The notes below the pieces were generated by a model, which had not been told where the DNA came from, searched no databases, and worked only from the letters and a program-made list of their open reading frames with translations. DNA of 64,000 nucleotides from Heterobasidion occidentale (lineage: Eukaryota; Basidiomycota; Agaricomycetes; Russulales; Bondarzewiaceae), in NCBI GenBank assembly GCA_039111635.1, contig JBCAQO010000004.1, positions 1,116,001-1,180,000 on the forward strand. The letters are read 5' to 3'. Of the stretch, positions 11,072 to 20,437 are shown in pieces (positions within the stretch are counted from its first letter, which is position 1; every line of letters starts with the position of its first letter). A program made the translations under genes and the position numbers.

Positions 11072-12088
11072 TAGGGTTCCGTGAGTAATTCACGGACAGT
11101 TGTTAACAAATGTTAATAACATTTGCCTCTCCGAGAATTTCTAACATGAGTTAATAACAGATTAATAACAATTGTATATAAAGTGTTATTAACATGTTAA
11201 AAACCGATTTATTTACATGTTAATAAAGAAAGTGGTGTTAATAACAAGAAGTCACCAGCTCCAGTCAATCTCGGAGCTGGGAATGGAAGGGGGAGCTTCA
11301 GGGGGGGTGGGGGCTCGTGGCAGTGTACCTAGGAGTATCAGATAGCAGATCTGCGAAGGCCTCCTCACGGATTGCGAACTCCTGCACGATATTGAGTGCA
11401 GAAGCCCGGCACGGGGGTCAACTCTGTCGGCCATCCGTGTCGTCGTCCGAGTCGTCCGAGTCGTCGTCAGAATCGGAGCCGTCCAAGGTGAAGGTGGCAG
11501 TGTCCACCATGTCAGCGGTGCCCTCGGGTGATGAACGAGAGACGGCAGCCTTGAGATTGTCTTCAAGATTGCGGAACTTGATGGTCGGGCGCTTTTTTGG
11601 CACTTTGTCTTCGGTCTATAGAACAGATGAGCCGCAGCATGGGAAAGAGAGGGATGTACATACCGCATGGGTGCCATAGGAGGTATTCCCAATAGCAGGT
11701 GATGCAGTTCCGCGAGAACAGTCTCAAAGCTGACGTCGTTTGACTCGGTGGACATGGCGCGAGCGGGGGGAATGGGTAACGGAATGTCCAGAGCGGGAAC
11801 CGATGCAGTCCGAGACTCTGCACTCCCGGACAAAATTATTATTTTGCAGGGAAGACATAATTGTACAGCCACAACCTTCAATATTTCCACCTGGCCCTTG
11901 CCCAAATATGTACATTTCAATGTAAATTCAAATGCTGATCATTATATACAATTTTGAACATTATTGACATTATTAACATCGACATTGTGCCCCCCTGGAG
12001 GGGGCCTGTTAATAACAGTGTTAATAACAATGTTAATAACATAAGTTATTAACATGTTAGCAATTCAGGGATTACTCACGGAACCCTA
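11072..12088. mobile_element. Non-autonomous hAT-like transposon, 1,017 bp
   Basis: The element is bounded by perfect 18-bp terminal inverted repeats TAGGGTTCCGTGAGTAAT (11072-11089, reverse complement at 12071-12088) and flanked by an 8-bp target duplication CCTAGCAC (11064-11071 and 12089-12096). An 8-bp duplication with TIRs starting TAGGG fits the hAT superfamily. The subterminal 150 bp at each end are packed with copies of GTTAATAAC in both orientations, as expected for transposase-binding sites. The interior has no transposase; it holds only a small ORF on the minus strand. The empty site is preserved in the K1-S1 spacer, so the insertion came after the module duplicated, and it lies just upstream of the S2 TATA-like element. 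Confidence 0.85.
11418..11755 (-). CDS. Small acidic-tailed ORF carried by the hAT element
   Basis: Starts MSTESNDVSFETVLAELHHL at 11755. If a 44-nt intron begins at GTACAT after the codons for PPMAPMRY and ends at the TAG before ACCGAAGAC, the frame continues as TEDKVPKKRPTIKFRNLED and ends in an acidic Ser/Asp run (SDSDDDSDDSDDD) before TGA at 11418, about 97 residues in all. Without splicing the same start gives a 222-residue frame whose second half is low-complexity Pro/Ser/Thr and less protein-like. No match to a transposase is evident. It may be captured host sequence or a remnant of an element-encoded accessory gene. Expression is not supported by anything seen here. Confidence 0.4.
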
Positions 12089-12144
12089 CCTAGCACAACG
12101 GTATATAAGGGAGCTCGCAGCACTGCCGATCACCCATCGATACC

Positions 12145-13148
12145 ATGATGGCTTCAGCTCCCCTTCCCCCTCAGGCATTACCGGTCTGTTGAACGACCCT
12201 CTATTATCTGAGATATACTGATTCTCTAAGATCCTTAGAACAATGCGTGGGTACAAATCACTAAGGAGATTATCGATCCACAGACCGGGCAGCATGCGCT
12301 AAATTTTCCTCTCCACTCTGTCGTTCAAATTCGCAAAATCCCGCGTCCAACGTCTTCTTCCGTGGTGCGTGTCCACTATATGTTGACTACATGTTAGTTT
12401 CAGCTGATGCCTTCCCGCTCCCTAGGCGCCGCCCTATGCGTTGAATAATGTCTACGATACCATGTATGATATCAAGAAGAATGCATGGGTGAAAGCGCCC
12501 AACATACAGTCCATAGCGAGTCCGCGAAATTACGAGAATATGTGCCCACACACCCAAATCCAGTCCGCATTTGCCTCAGACACTACGCCATTCGAGCCTG
12601 GAGATAACGAAGTGGTCAGTGGGATCATCAAATGAAATTAAAGATTGCGACTATAGCTTATTCATTTTGAACATTATCTACGTTAGGGTTTCCTAACTAA
12701 AGACTTTTCCTTTACCGACCTCAGAAATGGGTCTCAGTACCTGATTTCGAAAGGCACCAAAATAAAAGTTGTCTATGGCCCAGCCACTTCGAAGGTGGGC
12801 CACACTTCAATATACGAACCTTTCTAGTACTAGTCTGATCTGATGTGCAATGACCGGGGACTCATCAAACGCGTGAATTTGAGTGAAATACCAAGCTGGA
12901 GGTACCAAGTGGAATACGACCCTATCGTCCTGGTCCCTGGTGTCGAACACTTCCCCTACTGCGTACCGGCCGACCATTTCTCCACTCGTGAAGTTGTCGA
13001 ACCTCCGCAGCCGCCAGATCCATCTGCGCGACAGCTAAACCCGTCGCGTCAAGGCTCTTCTGGTCACCAATCGCGTCCCCCCAACACTTCGGGTCCATCA
13101 TCGTACGCGCCGCGTGCGCCTTCAAGCCTGTCATACCGGGGTGGCTGA
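12145..13148 (+). CDS. Small proline-tailed protein, array copy S2 (altered splice site)
   Basis: Second copy of S. The start is ATG 12145 or 12148 (MMASAPLPPQALP), followed by NNAWVQITKEIIDPQTGQ, ALNNVYDTMYDIKKNAW, and GTKIKVVYGPATS. Exon borders match S1 except the last intron. In S1 it ends CTGACTAG|GGACTC; in S2 the same place reads GACCGGGGACTC and has no AG. The next usable AG lies 24 nt upstream (TACTAG|TCTGATC), in frame, giving a 39-nt intron and eight extra codons (SDLMCNDR). Whether such a short intron is spliced is uncertain, so S2 is either a variant allele or a pseudogene. The proline-rich tail is nearly identical to that of S1. Transposon insertion moved any upstream control elements about 1 kb away. 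Confidence 0.5.
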
Positions 13149-13564
13149 ACAAACGATTGAAGCGAGCTGCCTCAATCATGAATTGTTCGCGAATCGCAAG
13201 CTTCGAGAATCGAGAAATTTCCCGCTAAACGCTTTGTGCTGCCTTGTACTAACAAACATCTCTCGCCATGTTTTCAACCGCCTGCTCTCACTACTATGGC
13301 TATCGCATTGTACAAATCTACCCGGATTCTGATGTACTCCAATGAAATATGATATCTGCTCCTCAAATCGTTCACCGACTACTAGAGGAAACGAACTCTG
13401 TAAATTTGACTCGCAAAACTGAAAGTGGATAGAAAGAGATAGAAAGCTACCACTTGGAGTACGAAAACCCAACGATACGGCATTTGCCGACTGGTCAGGT
13501 TGTGACTTTCGGCTGAACCAGCTTGTTTCTCGTACTTCCACCATCGTTCGACACGGCGCACCTC

Positions 13565-15190
13565 ATGATGGAACTACCTTATGTGCGCTCTTTCATCATT
13601 TCCTCTTTTGAAAGCGACTGATATGTTCGTTAGGTTGATGTCATATCCATGTTGAGAGAGTTATCGAAGCCGCTTTGGGAAATTGACTTCCCAAGCTTGC
13701 CCAACGTGTGGGGAATAAGCGCACCTTGGCTGCTCAGCCACGGATACAGGTTGTACCCAACATGGCCGGAAGGCCGATATGAATCAACCATCTGCAACCC
13801 TGACCACCCCGCTCCGCGAGATCTCCCGCATCCATATGCGTATTCAGCGTACTTTCCCGGTCCATGCAATGATGTCTCTATGTCGGTAGGCCAAATTCTA
13901 TCAAGGTGTGCTGATCGCCACCTGACGAACTATACTCCAGCAAAATTTAATCGGCGCTCAGGACGAGCAATGGCGAGATGTGGTCATTAAGGTCGTGGCT
14001 AAGGGATCCCAGGAACTTACCATTTTCAAAATTCTGGCAGAAACGCCTGAATTATTCGACTCGAGAACATTTCCGTGCGTCATCCCGGTCTTGGAGATTC
14101 TCGATACACCCTACGACTATGTATTTGTTGTCTTGCCACGGTAGGTCTAACTTTATAAGCGCTATCTTCTTTCACCTTCCATGTACCAATGATTCGTGAC
14201 CTTATATAAGATGGGGCGAGCCTGCAATGGAATTCTCTGACGTCAGAGAATTTCTTTTCTTTATTTCTTCTATGCTTCGGGTTAGTCTCGGTTTGTGGAT
14301 CGCCCTACAACGGATACATTGACCATTCTCTCTGATAAATAGAGTTTGTGTTTCCTACACGAGCATAGAATAGCCCACAGAGTGCGCGCGCAAAGACTCA
14401 TTAATCAATCTATCGATCTCACCCCTTGTTTCATAGGACATCTCCAAAACAACTATCTCATGAATTACTTTCACTATAACTACCCTCCAGGAGGTGGTTG
14501 GACCCATCCTTATCTCGCTCCCTTTCGCGCGGGCCATATGTCGCTCCAGCCTCAATATTGCCTTTTCGACTTCAACCAGTCAGTCATTTTCCCTCGCAAA
14601 GCGCCATTGAACATGTGTCGCTTGCCAGACCGGGTTTCCTGGTCCGGGACTCCTCAGTATCATCCAATGGATCTCAATCAGGGAGAACTGGATTATGATC
14701 CATTTGCGTTCGACATCGGCTGCATGGGTTTTTTTTTGCTCCAGAATTTTCATGTGCGGATGCGCCTCTTATGCATTTGACGTAGCTAACCATGGTCGTG
14801 CAGTACATAATCCCAGCAGTGCCTCTCGTGGCTCCTCTACTCGAGCGCATGATCACAGATGACGTCGAACGTCGCTTCACAGCTTTCGAGGCTCTGCAGT
14901 TCTGCGATGATATTAAATCAAGAGCGACAGAAGAAGATCTCACCAAATCTATTCCTGCACATATAAACGATCGACCGCTCCAAGTCCCGTGGAATTCACT
15001 TCCTCCAAATTTCGTAGCCCAGTGGTCACTCTGGCGCAACCCGCCTCCCACGTATCTGACGCGTCTGCTTCGTTGGGCCGATGCATTTGACTGGGGACAC
15101 TTGATCATCCAATCCTTCCGACAAGCTTTTCGTTACCTTGGAGGCTCGGGGCCGGCATATATCATGGGTCACTGGGATTACATGAAATGA
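13565..15190 (+). CDS. Atypical protein-kinase-like gene, array copy K3
   Basis: Third kinase copy, with the same seven-exon structure as K1. The start is ATG 13565 or 13568. All features of K1 are present: MELSY exon, DVVIKVVAKG, intact acceptor before RWGEPAMEFSDVREF, LCFLHEHRIAHR|DISKNNYLMNY with HRD and Asn, DFNQSV, FDIGCMGFFLL and a C-terminal exon ending GHWDYMK. The frame appears open throughout, so K1 and K3 are the two candidate functional copies. Exons 2 and 3 are almost identical to K2, which suggests recent duplication or gene conversion between these two. The 3' untranslated region runs directly into a fragment of S. Confidence 0.72.
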
Positions 15191-15193
15191 TTT

Positions 15194-15421
15194 GATATCG
15201 TCCTGGTCCCTGGTGTAGAACACTTCCCGTACTGCGTACCTGCCGACCATTTCTCCTTTCGTGAAGTTGCCGAACCTCCGCAGCCGCCAGATCCATCTGC
15301 GCGACAACCAAACCCGTCACATCAAGGCCCTTCTGGTCACCAATCGCGTCCCCCCAACGCTTCGGCGCCATCGTCGTACGCGCCGCGTGCGCCTTCTAGC
15401 TTGTCATACCGAGGTGGTTGA
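15194..15421 (+). pseudogene. 3' fragment of S (S3') fused to K3 downstream sequence
   Basis: Six bases after the K3 stop the sequence switches from kinase 3' flank (as in K2: ATTTGACACATTCG) to the last exon of S (TATCGTCCTGGTCCCTGG, matching S2 near 12922). It continues through the proline-rich tail to RGG and TGA at 15421. The first four exons of S and the promoter are absent. It diverges from S1 and S2 at several positions, so it is an older copy. It marks the right edge of the array. Confidence 0.75.
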
Positions 15422-15963
15422 ACAAACGATTGAGGCGAGCTGCCTCAATCATGGACTGTTTGCGAGTTGCAAGCCTCGAGACTCGAGAAATATCTTACTA
15501 AACGCTTCGTGCGTCGTACTAGCAAACCATGCTGAGTTGCACTAACAAACATGTTTCTCCCTGTTTTCAATCACCTGCTCTCACAATTGCTATCGTGTTG
15601 TATAAACCTGTCCAGATTCTGATGTACTTCAATGGATTATGATATCTGCTGAATGAGGACTGCAGAGCGTTCTCACCAACTCGCCAGTCCATAGACCATC
15701 ACGGCAATGCTCGCTTCGGTACGGCGACGCAACAAGGTGGTAGACGGTGGGGCTTTAAGGGCGTGGAGAGAGGGGGCAGTCATTGTGGCAGCTGTGGCCC
15801 GCCTATTTATTGTGAGTAGGGCGCAAACCACTGTGATCCGTGAGCGCTCCGACGAAAAACAGATGCAATACAATCAAAACCCAAGGAAGGGGATGCAGAC
15901 ATACAACTTAAGGCATACACAAATGTAGTATAGAACAGATCCATCGCCGCCCAGGATATAATG
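15422..15963. other. Intergenic, array 3' edge and TopBP1 downstream region
   Basis: The first about 200 bp (to about 15650) is still homologous to the sequence after S1 and S2 (GCGAGCTGCCTCAATCATG and the region after it), so it belongs to the repeat unit. The rest shows no gene that I can support. Confidence 0.4.
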
Positions 15964-18900
15964 CTACATACAATGAGGAGATCGCAACCAAAAATCCCGC
16001 CTAAGATCCCGCAATCCGCGCGCTTCTCCTCGCCCCCTTACCATGACCGCGCTATGCTCGCTGCCGTCCAGCTCGTCTATATTACCCAGCAGCTTCATCA
16101 ATTTCTTCCGCTCCGCCCGCTGCGAAGGGTCCTCGTACGTTACAAACGCGCCCTCCTGGCGCTCCTCTATAGACTCGCCCACGCCGGCCAACATCGCCAT
16201 CTCGTCGCACGCGTACGACACCATGGCGGGGTCGTACATGTCCGGGGGTGGTATGCCCGCGTCAAGCATATTCACATCCTCGTCGGTGCCGGAGTTATGG
16301 CGAGTCTGAGGCTATTGAGATCGAGCTCAGTCTCAAGAGACGACGGGAGCAAACACGTTTGCACGTACCTTAGATCGTGGCCTCGGTCGCTTGCTCCGCG
16401 CAGGCACGGGCACACTATCTGCATCCTCGGTCGACGCTCGCTTCCCCAGGAGTGATGCCAGGCTCTCCTGGAGAGCGCGCGCCGCCTCGTCCGAAACCCC
16501 CAGTATTGCTCTTCGGCTGGGACCATCAGTTGGAATTTTCATCGGTGAGGGCGTGGATGATGATGGGACGTTACGCTCTTCAGTGGGCTGGGTAGGTTTC
16601 AAAGGAGGGTTAGGGTCCGGGTCCGGGTCGTGATCGGGGTATAGCATTGATACGCTAGCGGCTGTTGATGAGGGGACTGAAGGAGAGCGGGGTACTGTTG
16701 GCGATCGACTGCGGGGAGGAGATGTTGGGGGCGTGGCGGTCTTCGGAGCATGATAGCCATGTAGAAGGATTTTAGGCGGGCCAAATGTTTCAGGCGCGCC
16801 GTCCTCTTTTGGTGGTACCAATTTGCGTGTTATTGGTATCGGACGCTTTGTGGGGGCGGCCTTCGAGGGAGCCTCGACGGACATAGCATGTTGGAAATCT
16901 GAAGAGAAATCAATACCAAGACCCCAAAATCTCGCTTGGGACTGACCGTTCGTGATGTCCATCATTTCGATGTTCTCCTTTGCTTTCCCTTTCCCTTTGG
17001 ATCCTTTACCGTACCAGCGATCAAGTGATCAGCCACAGGCGGGATGGCTCCTGTGCGAGCCATCTCTTCTAGCCATGTCAAGTCAATGACGGGAGTGCCC
17101 CATTCTAATGCTTTATCGAACTTTGCGCCCTGTTTCGACGGGCACAGGAGATGGTAGACGCTCGGCTAAACGTCGGTGCATGGACTATGCCTACGTGAAA
17201 GTAGCCGGGAGGTTGGTGGCTGAAGAGAAATATACAGCGGAAAGGCACGAACCCAATGCTCGCGCTAGCCTTTTGACCCACATGTCTTCTGCCAAGTCGA
17301 GGCCGGAAGGACTCATGGTTATCCCCTCTGCGCCTATCACGGGAGTCTCGATTCCAAGCGGGGCAAAGGTGATATGCTCTCTGAGCCCGCACACCCGCTC
17401 GCGGGCAAGACAGCCCTCAAGCCAGCATTCGGTTCTATACTTCCTGCGCATGTTCTCGTCTGCCTCCTCGCGGTACAGCTTACTCCCGCTGGATCAAAAA
17501 TCTATATGAGCTCGAGCGTCGGAAATTGATATGCGGCTTACCTGACGAGACGGACGAGGACGAAGTCGACATCATCGGGGTCGTCGATCTCTTGTCCATC
17601 AACCCACTGCCCACCGCAGCCTTCCACCGCTTCGCGCACGCTCGCAGATCTGGCCTCCCCACGCGCCCGGAACTTCATCCCAGCAAAGACCTGGGCCGCG
17701 GCCGACGAGCCGTCTCCGGAGCCGCCGTCGTCAGGCTGCGGGGGCGGCGCACGCGGGGCTAGGGAAGACGTCACGACCTTGCGAAAGGGCCGTCGCGAGG
17801 GCACAGGCTCGGCGCGGGTCGGCGCGAACGAATTTGAGCGCGTAAATGTCCGAAGAGCGCTGTGCGCCTTGAGCTCGACGTCCGGCATTCGTCCTGCAGC
17901 GCGCACTTGGCTGGTGTTTCGACCTTGGCTGGAAGCCTCGGCGGCTTTGCCTTTGCCTTTGCCTGTGTCTATGGGTCCTTCATTCCCGGGCTGGGTGCCT
18001 CCAAAGGTGCCCTCTGTTCTGACGAGCTGCCCTCCGACACGTTTGTACCCTCTAGGACCCAACAGACTTTCCCATACCTGGAGTGTGACTGCGGGAACGC
18101 GGCGCGCGGTTGCGATCTCTTCTTCGTCCTGCTCGCCATTGGCATTTGCATGTGACTTAGCAGCCGAGGCTGAAGCATCTGCAGATAATGACTGCGAGGC
18201 TGTGGCGGTGACAACGGGGGTGGCTGAAATTTCGGGGGCCTGTTTGCGTTCCGGGCGCGGTTTGTCCACTCGATAATCGGCCTCGTCAAATCTGCCTGAT
18301 GAGCCGTCGTCACGAGCGCACCCACGGGGAAGTGGAAGATGCCGAATATAAATGCGATTGATGAGGAATCGAAGATGAGAGAGAGGGATAAGACGAGTGA
18401 CAGAGGTCGGACTGACCGCCGAATCGCAGCGAGTCCCAGAACCACTCTTCCCACACCAGGTGGATGGCTGCCTCGCCTTTTGCGTTGAACTTCTTCGCGT
18501 ATCGCATCTTGTCCGTCTCGTCGTCACCTGAGCACAGCAGATGAGTGACGCGGACGGGCCGCTCGAGGTTCTTCACGTAAGTGCCCTCTTGTTGCGTTAG
18601 TAATCGGTTGATGTCCGTTCGCCGCTCGATATCGCCGATGCCGGAGACGGTGAGGACGACACTAGAAAATACCGGGAGGCGGTGTTGTTCGAGGCTCTGG
18701 AAATGGGATGAGGGTTCGACAGAAAAAGAGGATATGCAAGCGAGAGACATGCCGCTTCAAAGTCTACGTCATCGCCGCGCTGCCAAACAGCGAAGCAATC
18801 GAGGATCCATGAAGGTTTCATTATGGGTATCCCGCGCTGCAACGCACACTGTCGAGGTGATTATTGGATTAGCGAGCAGCAGGAATGCCAGACGAGCCTG

Positions 18901-19337
18901 CGCACCATGTACTTCGCGCTACCATGGCTCTGCGCGATCAGGTGCGTCACTCTATCGGTGAAGTCCGACGTCGTGTTCGCGCCCATCTCCCCGGCGTTCG
19001 CGAACAACGGAGACTGCACGTATCGTTCAGCTAACACCTCGCTTCCACCAACGAGCACACGAGCACACCTTGTCGACCCCTGTGGCACATAGATGGACAC
19101 CAGCGAATGGACGCGGGCATGTGTCTATGAAGCTGCAGCTGATGTCATTGGAAGAAAAGGGGGAGAGCTCGTCGGCAGCGCGGATGAGTCCTGCCGGTAG
19201 GACGACGAGCCTTGGGGTTGCGCGGGGCGAAGCTTCACATTAGGGACCTGCAAGTTCCTATGTCAGAGTCGATTCGATACTCTGAAGCTGAAGTCGTGAC
19301 GCGCCTTGTGCGACTTGTTTCTGCGCCGCGAGTTCAT
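15964..19337 (-). CDS. rad4: TopBP1/Rad4/Dpb11-type multi-BRCT checkpoint protein
   Basis: Scaffold that links replication initiation and ATR-type checkpoint signalling through phosphopeptide-binding BRCT repeats. The proposed start at 19337 gives MNSRRRNKSHK, joined by an apparent GC-AG intron to VPNVKLRP, a motif typical of fungal homologues. A 67-nt intron then leads into BRCT1: RPFAGVHLCATGVDK, TSDFTDRVTHLIAQ, IPIMKPSWILDC. BRCT2: FSSVVLTVSGI, RVTHLLCSG, AIHLVWEEWFWDSL. A charged linker follows, then BRCT3 (AAQVFAGMKFRA, ending TECWLEGCLARERV) and BRCT4 (ITFAPLGIETPVIGAEGITM, ALEWGTPVIDLTWLEEMA). The C-terminal about 300 residues are disordered and Pro/Ser-rich, with KRPRPRSK as a possible nuclear localisation signal, ending SPHCM. 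Four BRCTs match Rad4/Dpb11. It is divergent from the uL30m gene, with about 300 bp between the starts. Confidence 0.85.
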
Positions 19338-19638
19338 GGTGACGCACTAGACGGAGGGCTCGTTCGCGTGGGCGCGAGACAGAAACTGTTCTATGAAGAC
19401 TTGGGCAGGTTTTTCCTGCAACGAAGGCTCGTAGATCCACCAAGGCCGCAGCGTCTTAGTTCTAGAGACAGTGAGGCAAGAAACTAAACACGTCGATCAT
19501 CGAATGTCGGATGTCGGTCACGTGGAGCGCGTCGAGGGACCCCGAGGCACTGCGATGCATCCTGTCACGATTTACCGTCACGCTCATTTCTTGACGCTGA
19601 CCAGGACAGCGCGCTCATCGTCGCCCTCGTCGTCCACC

Positions 19639-20188
19639 ATGGCCTCGCCACTTCTATGCGTACACCGCCGCGCATAGTCGCCACAAAAATCTTTGCTCTC
19701 CGGGTCTCGCGCTCGCTCGCGACGCAAGCAGCAGCAGCAACCGCACCGCTCTCCCCTTCGCCGTCCTCCCCATCCCCATCCCCCTCCCCATCTTGCCCTC
19801 CGACCCAGAGCCCAACACGCACTACCGCATCACCCTCCGTCGCTCCGCCATCTCCCTCGCCGCCAACGTCAAAGCCACGCTCGTCGCGCTCGGCCTCCAC
19901 CGGCGCATGCAGACCGTCTTCCACCGGCACACGCCCGAGTCCGCCGGCAAGATCCTGCGCGTCAAGGAGCTCGTCGAGGTCGCCAACGTCCCCGCCAGCG
20001 CCGTGCGCACCAAGACCGAGCAGATGCGCGCGCGCAGGTCGCCCCGCGGCTTCGTCGTCGTCGGCTCCAAGCTCAACAAGGGCGCGAATCCGCGTGAGCG
20101 CTCGGATGGGCTGTCGGTACGTCCCGTCGAGACCCCTTCCATTCCTTGCAGACCGCTGATGCGGAGGTCTCCGCTAGCCTTGGTGTAG
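19639..20188 (+). CDS. MRPL33: Mitochondrial large-subunit ribosomal protein uL30m
   Basis: Mitoribosome large-subunit protein of the L30 family. The diagnostic core lies at 19815-20080: THYRITLRRSAISL, VKATLVALGLHRRMQTVFH and AGKILRVKELVEVANVP, matching yeast Mrpl33/bacterial L30 but with the longer fungal tail RGFVVVGSKLNKG. The N-terminus is unsettled. ATG 19656 opens a good mitochondrial presequence (RIVATKIFALRVSRSLATQ) but in a different frame. ATG 19639 followed by a 53-nt intron (GTCGCC..GCAAG) joins in frame to the core. The last codons before the TAG at 20188 are not typical of the family, so an intron beginning GTACGT near 20116 is possible. Product about 150 residues. Confidence 0.8.
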
Positions 20189-20437
20189 GGTACTAGTGTA
20201 TGATTACCTTCTAATATTCTCGCTATCCATGGGGGGAAATCATAAGGATCAGAGGCGCAGGCAACTGTCAATTGAACCCCAACCATCTCCGAGACTCGGG
20301 GAAATATCAAGACATTTCCGACATATGAGAGCCCTCATTCCACGAACTTAAAGAAGGCGATTATAGCTCCCCAGTCCGACAGACACCGAAGCGGGGTATC
20401 ATACTAAGTTCCCAACTTAATGAAAAATCCGATCTAA

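Noticed and set aside
11252..11920. 222-codon unspliced frame in the hAT element as a transposase
   Set aside because: No DDE, RNase-H-like or hAT C-terminal dimerisation features. The second half is low-complexity, and the spliced alternative is more protein-like.
17538..18276. Plus-strand frames of up to 165 codons over the BRCT gene
   Set aside because: They are antisense to exons with clear BRCT motifs. No domain or splice support.
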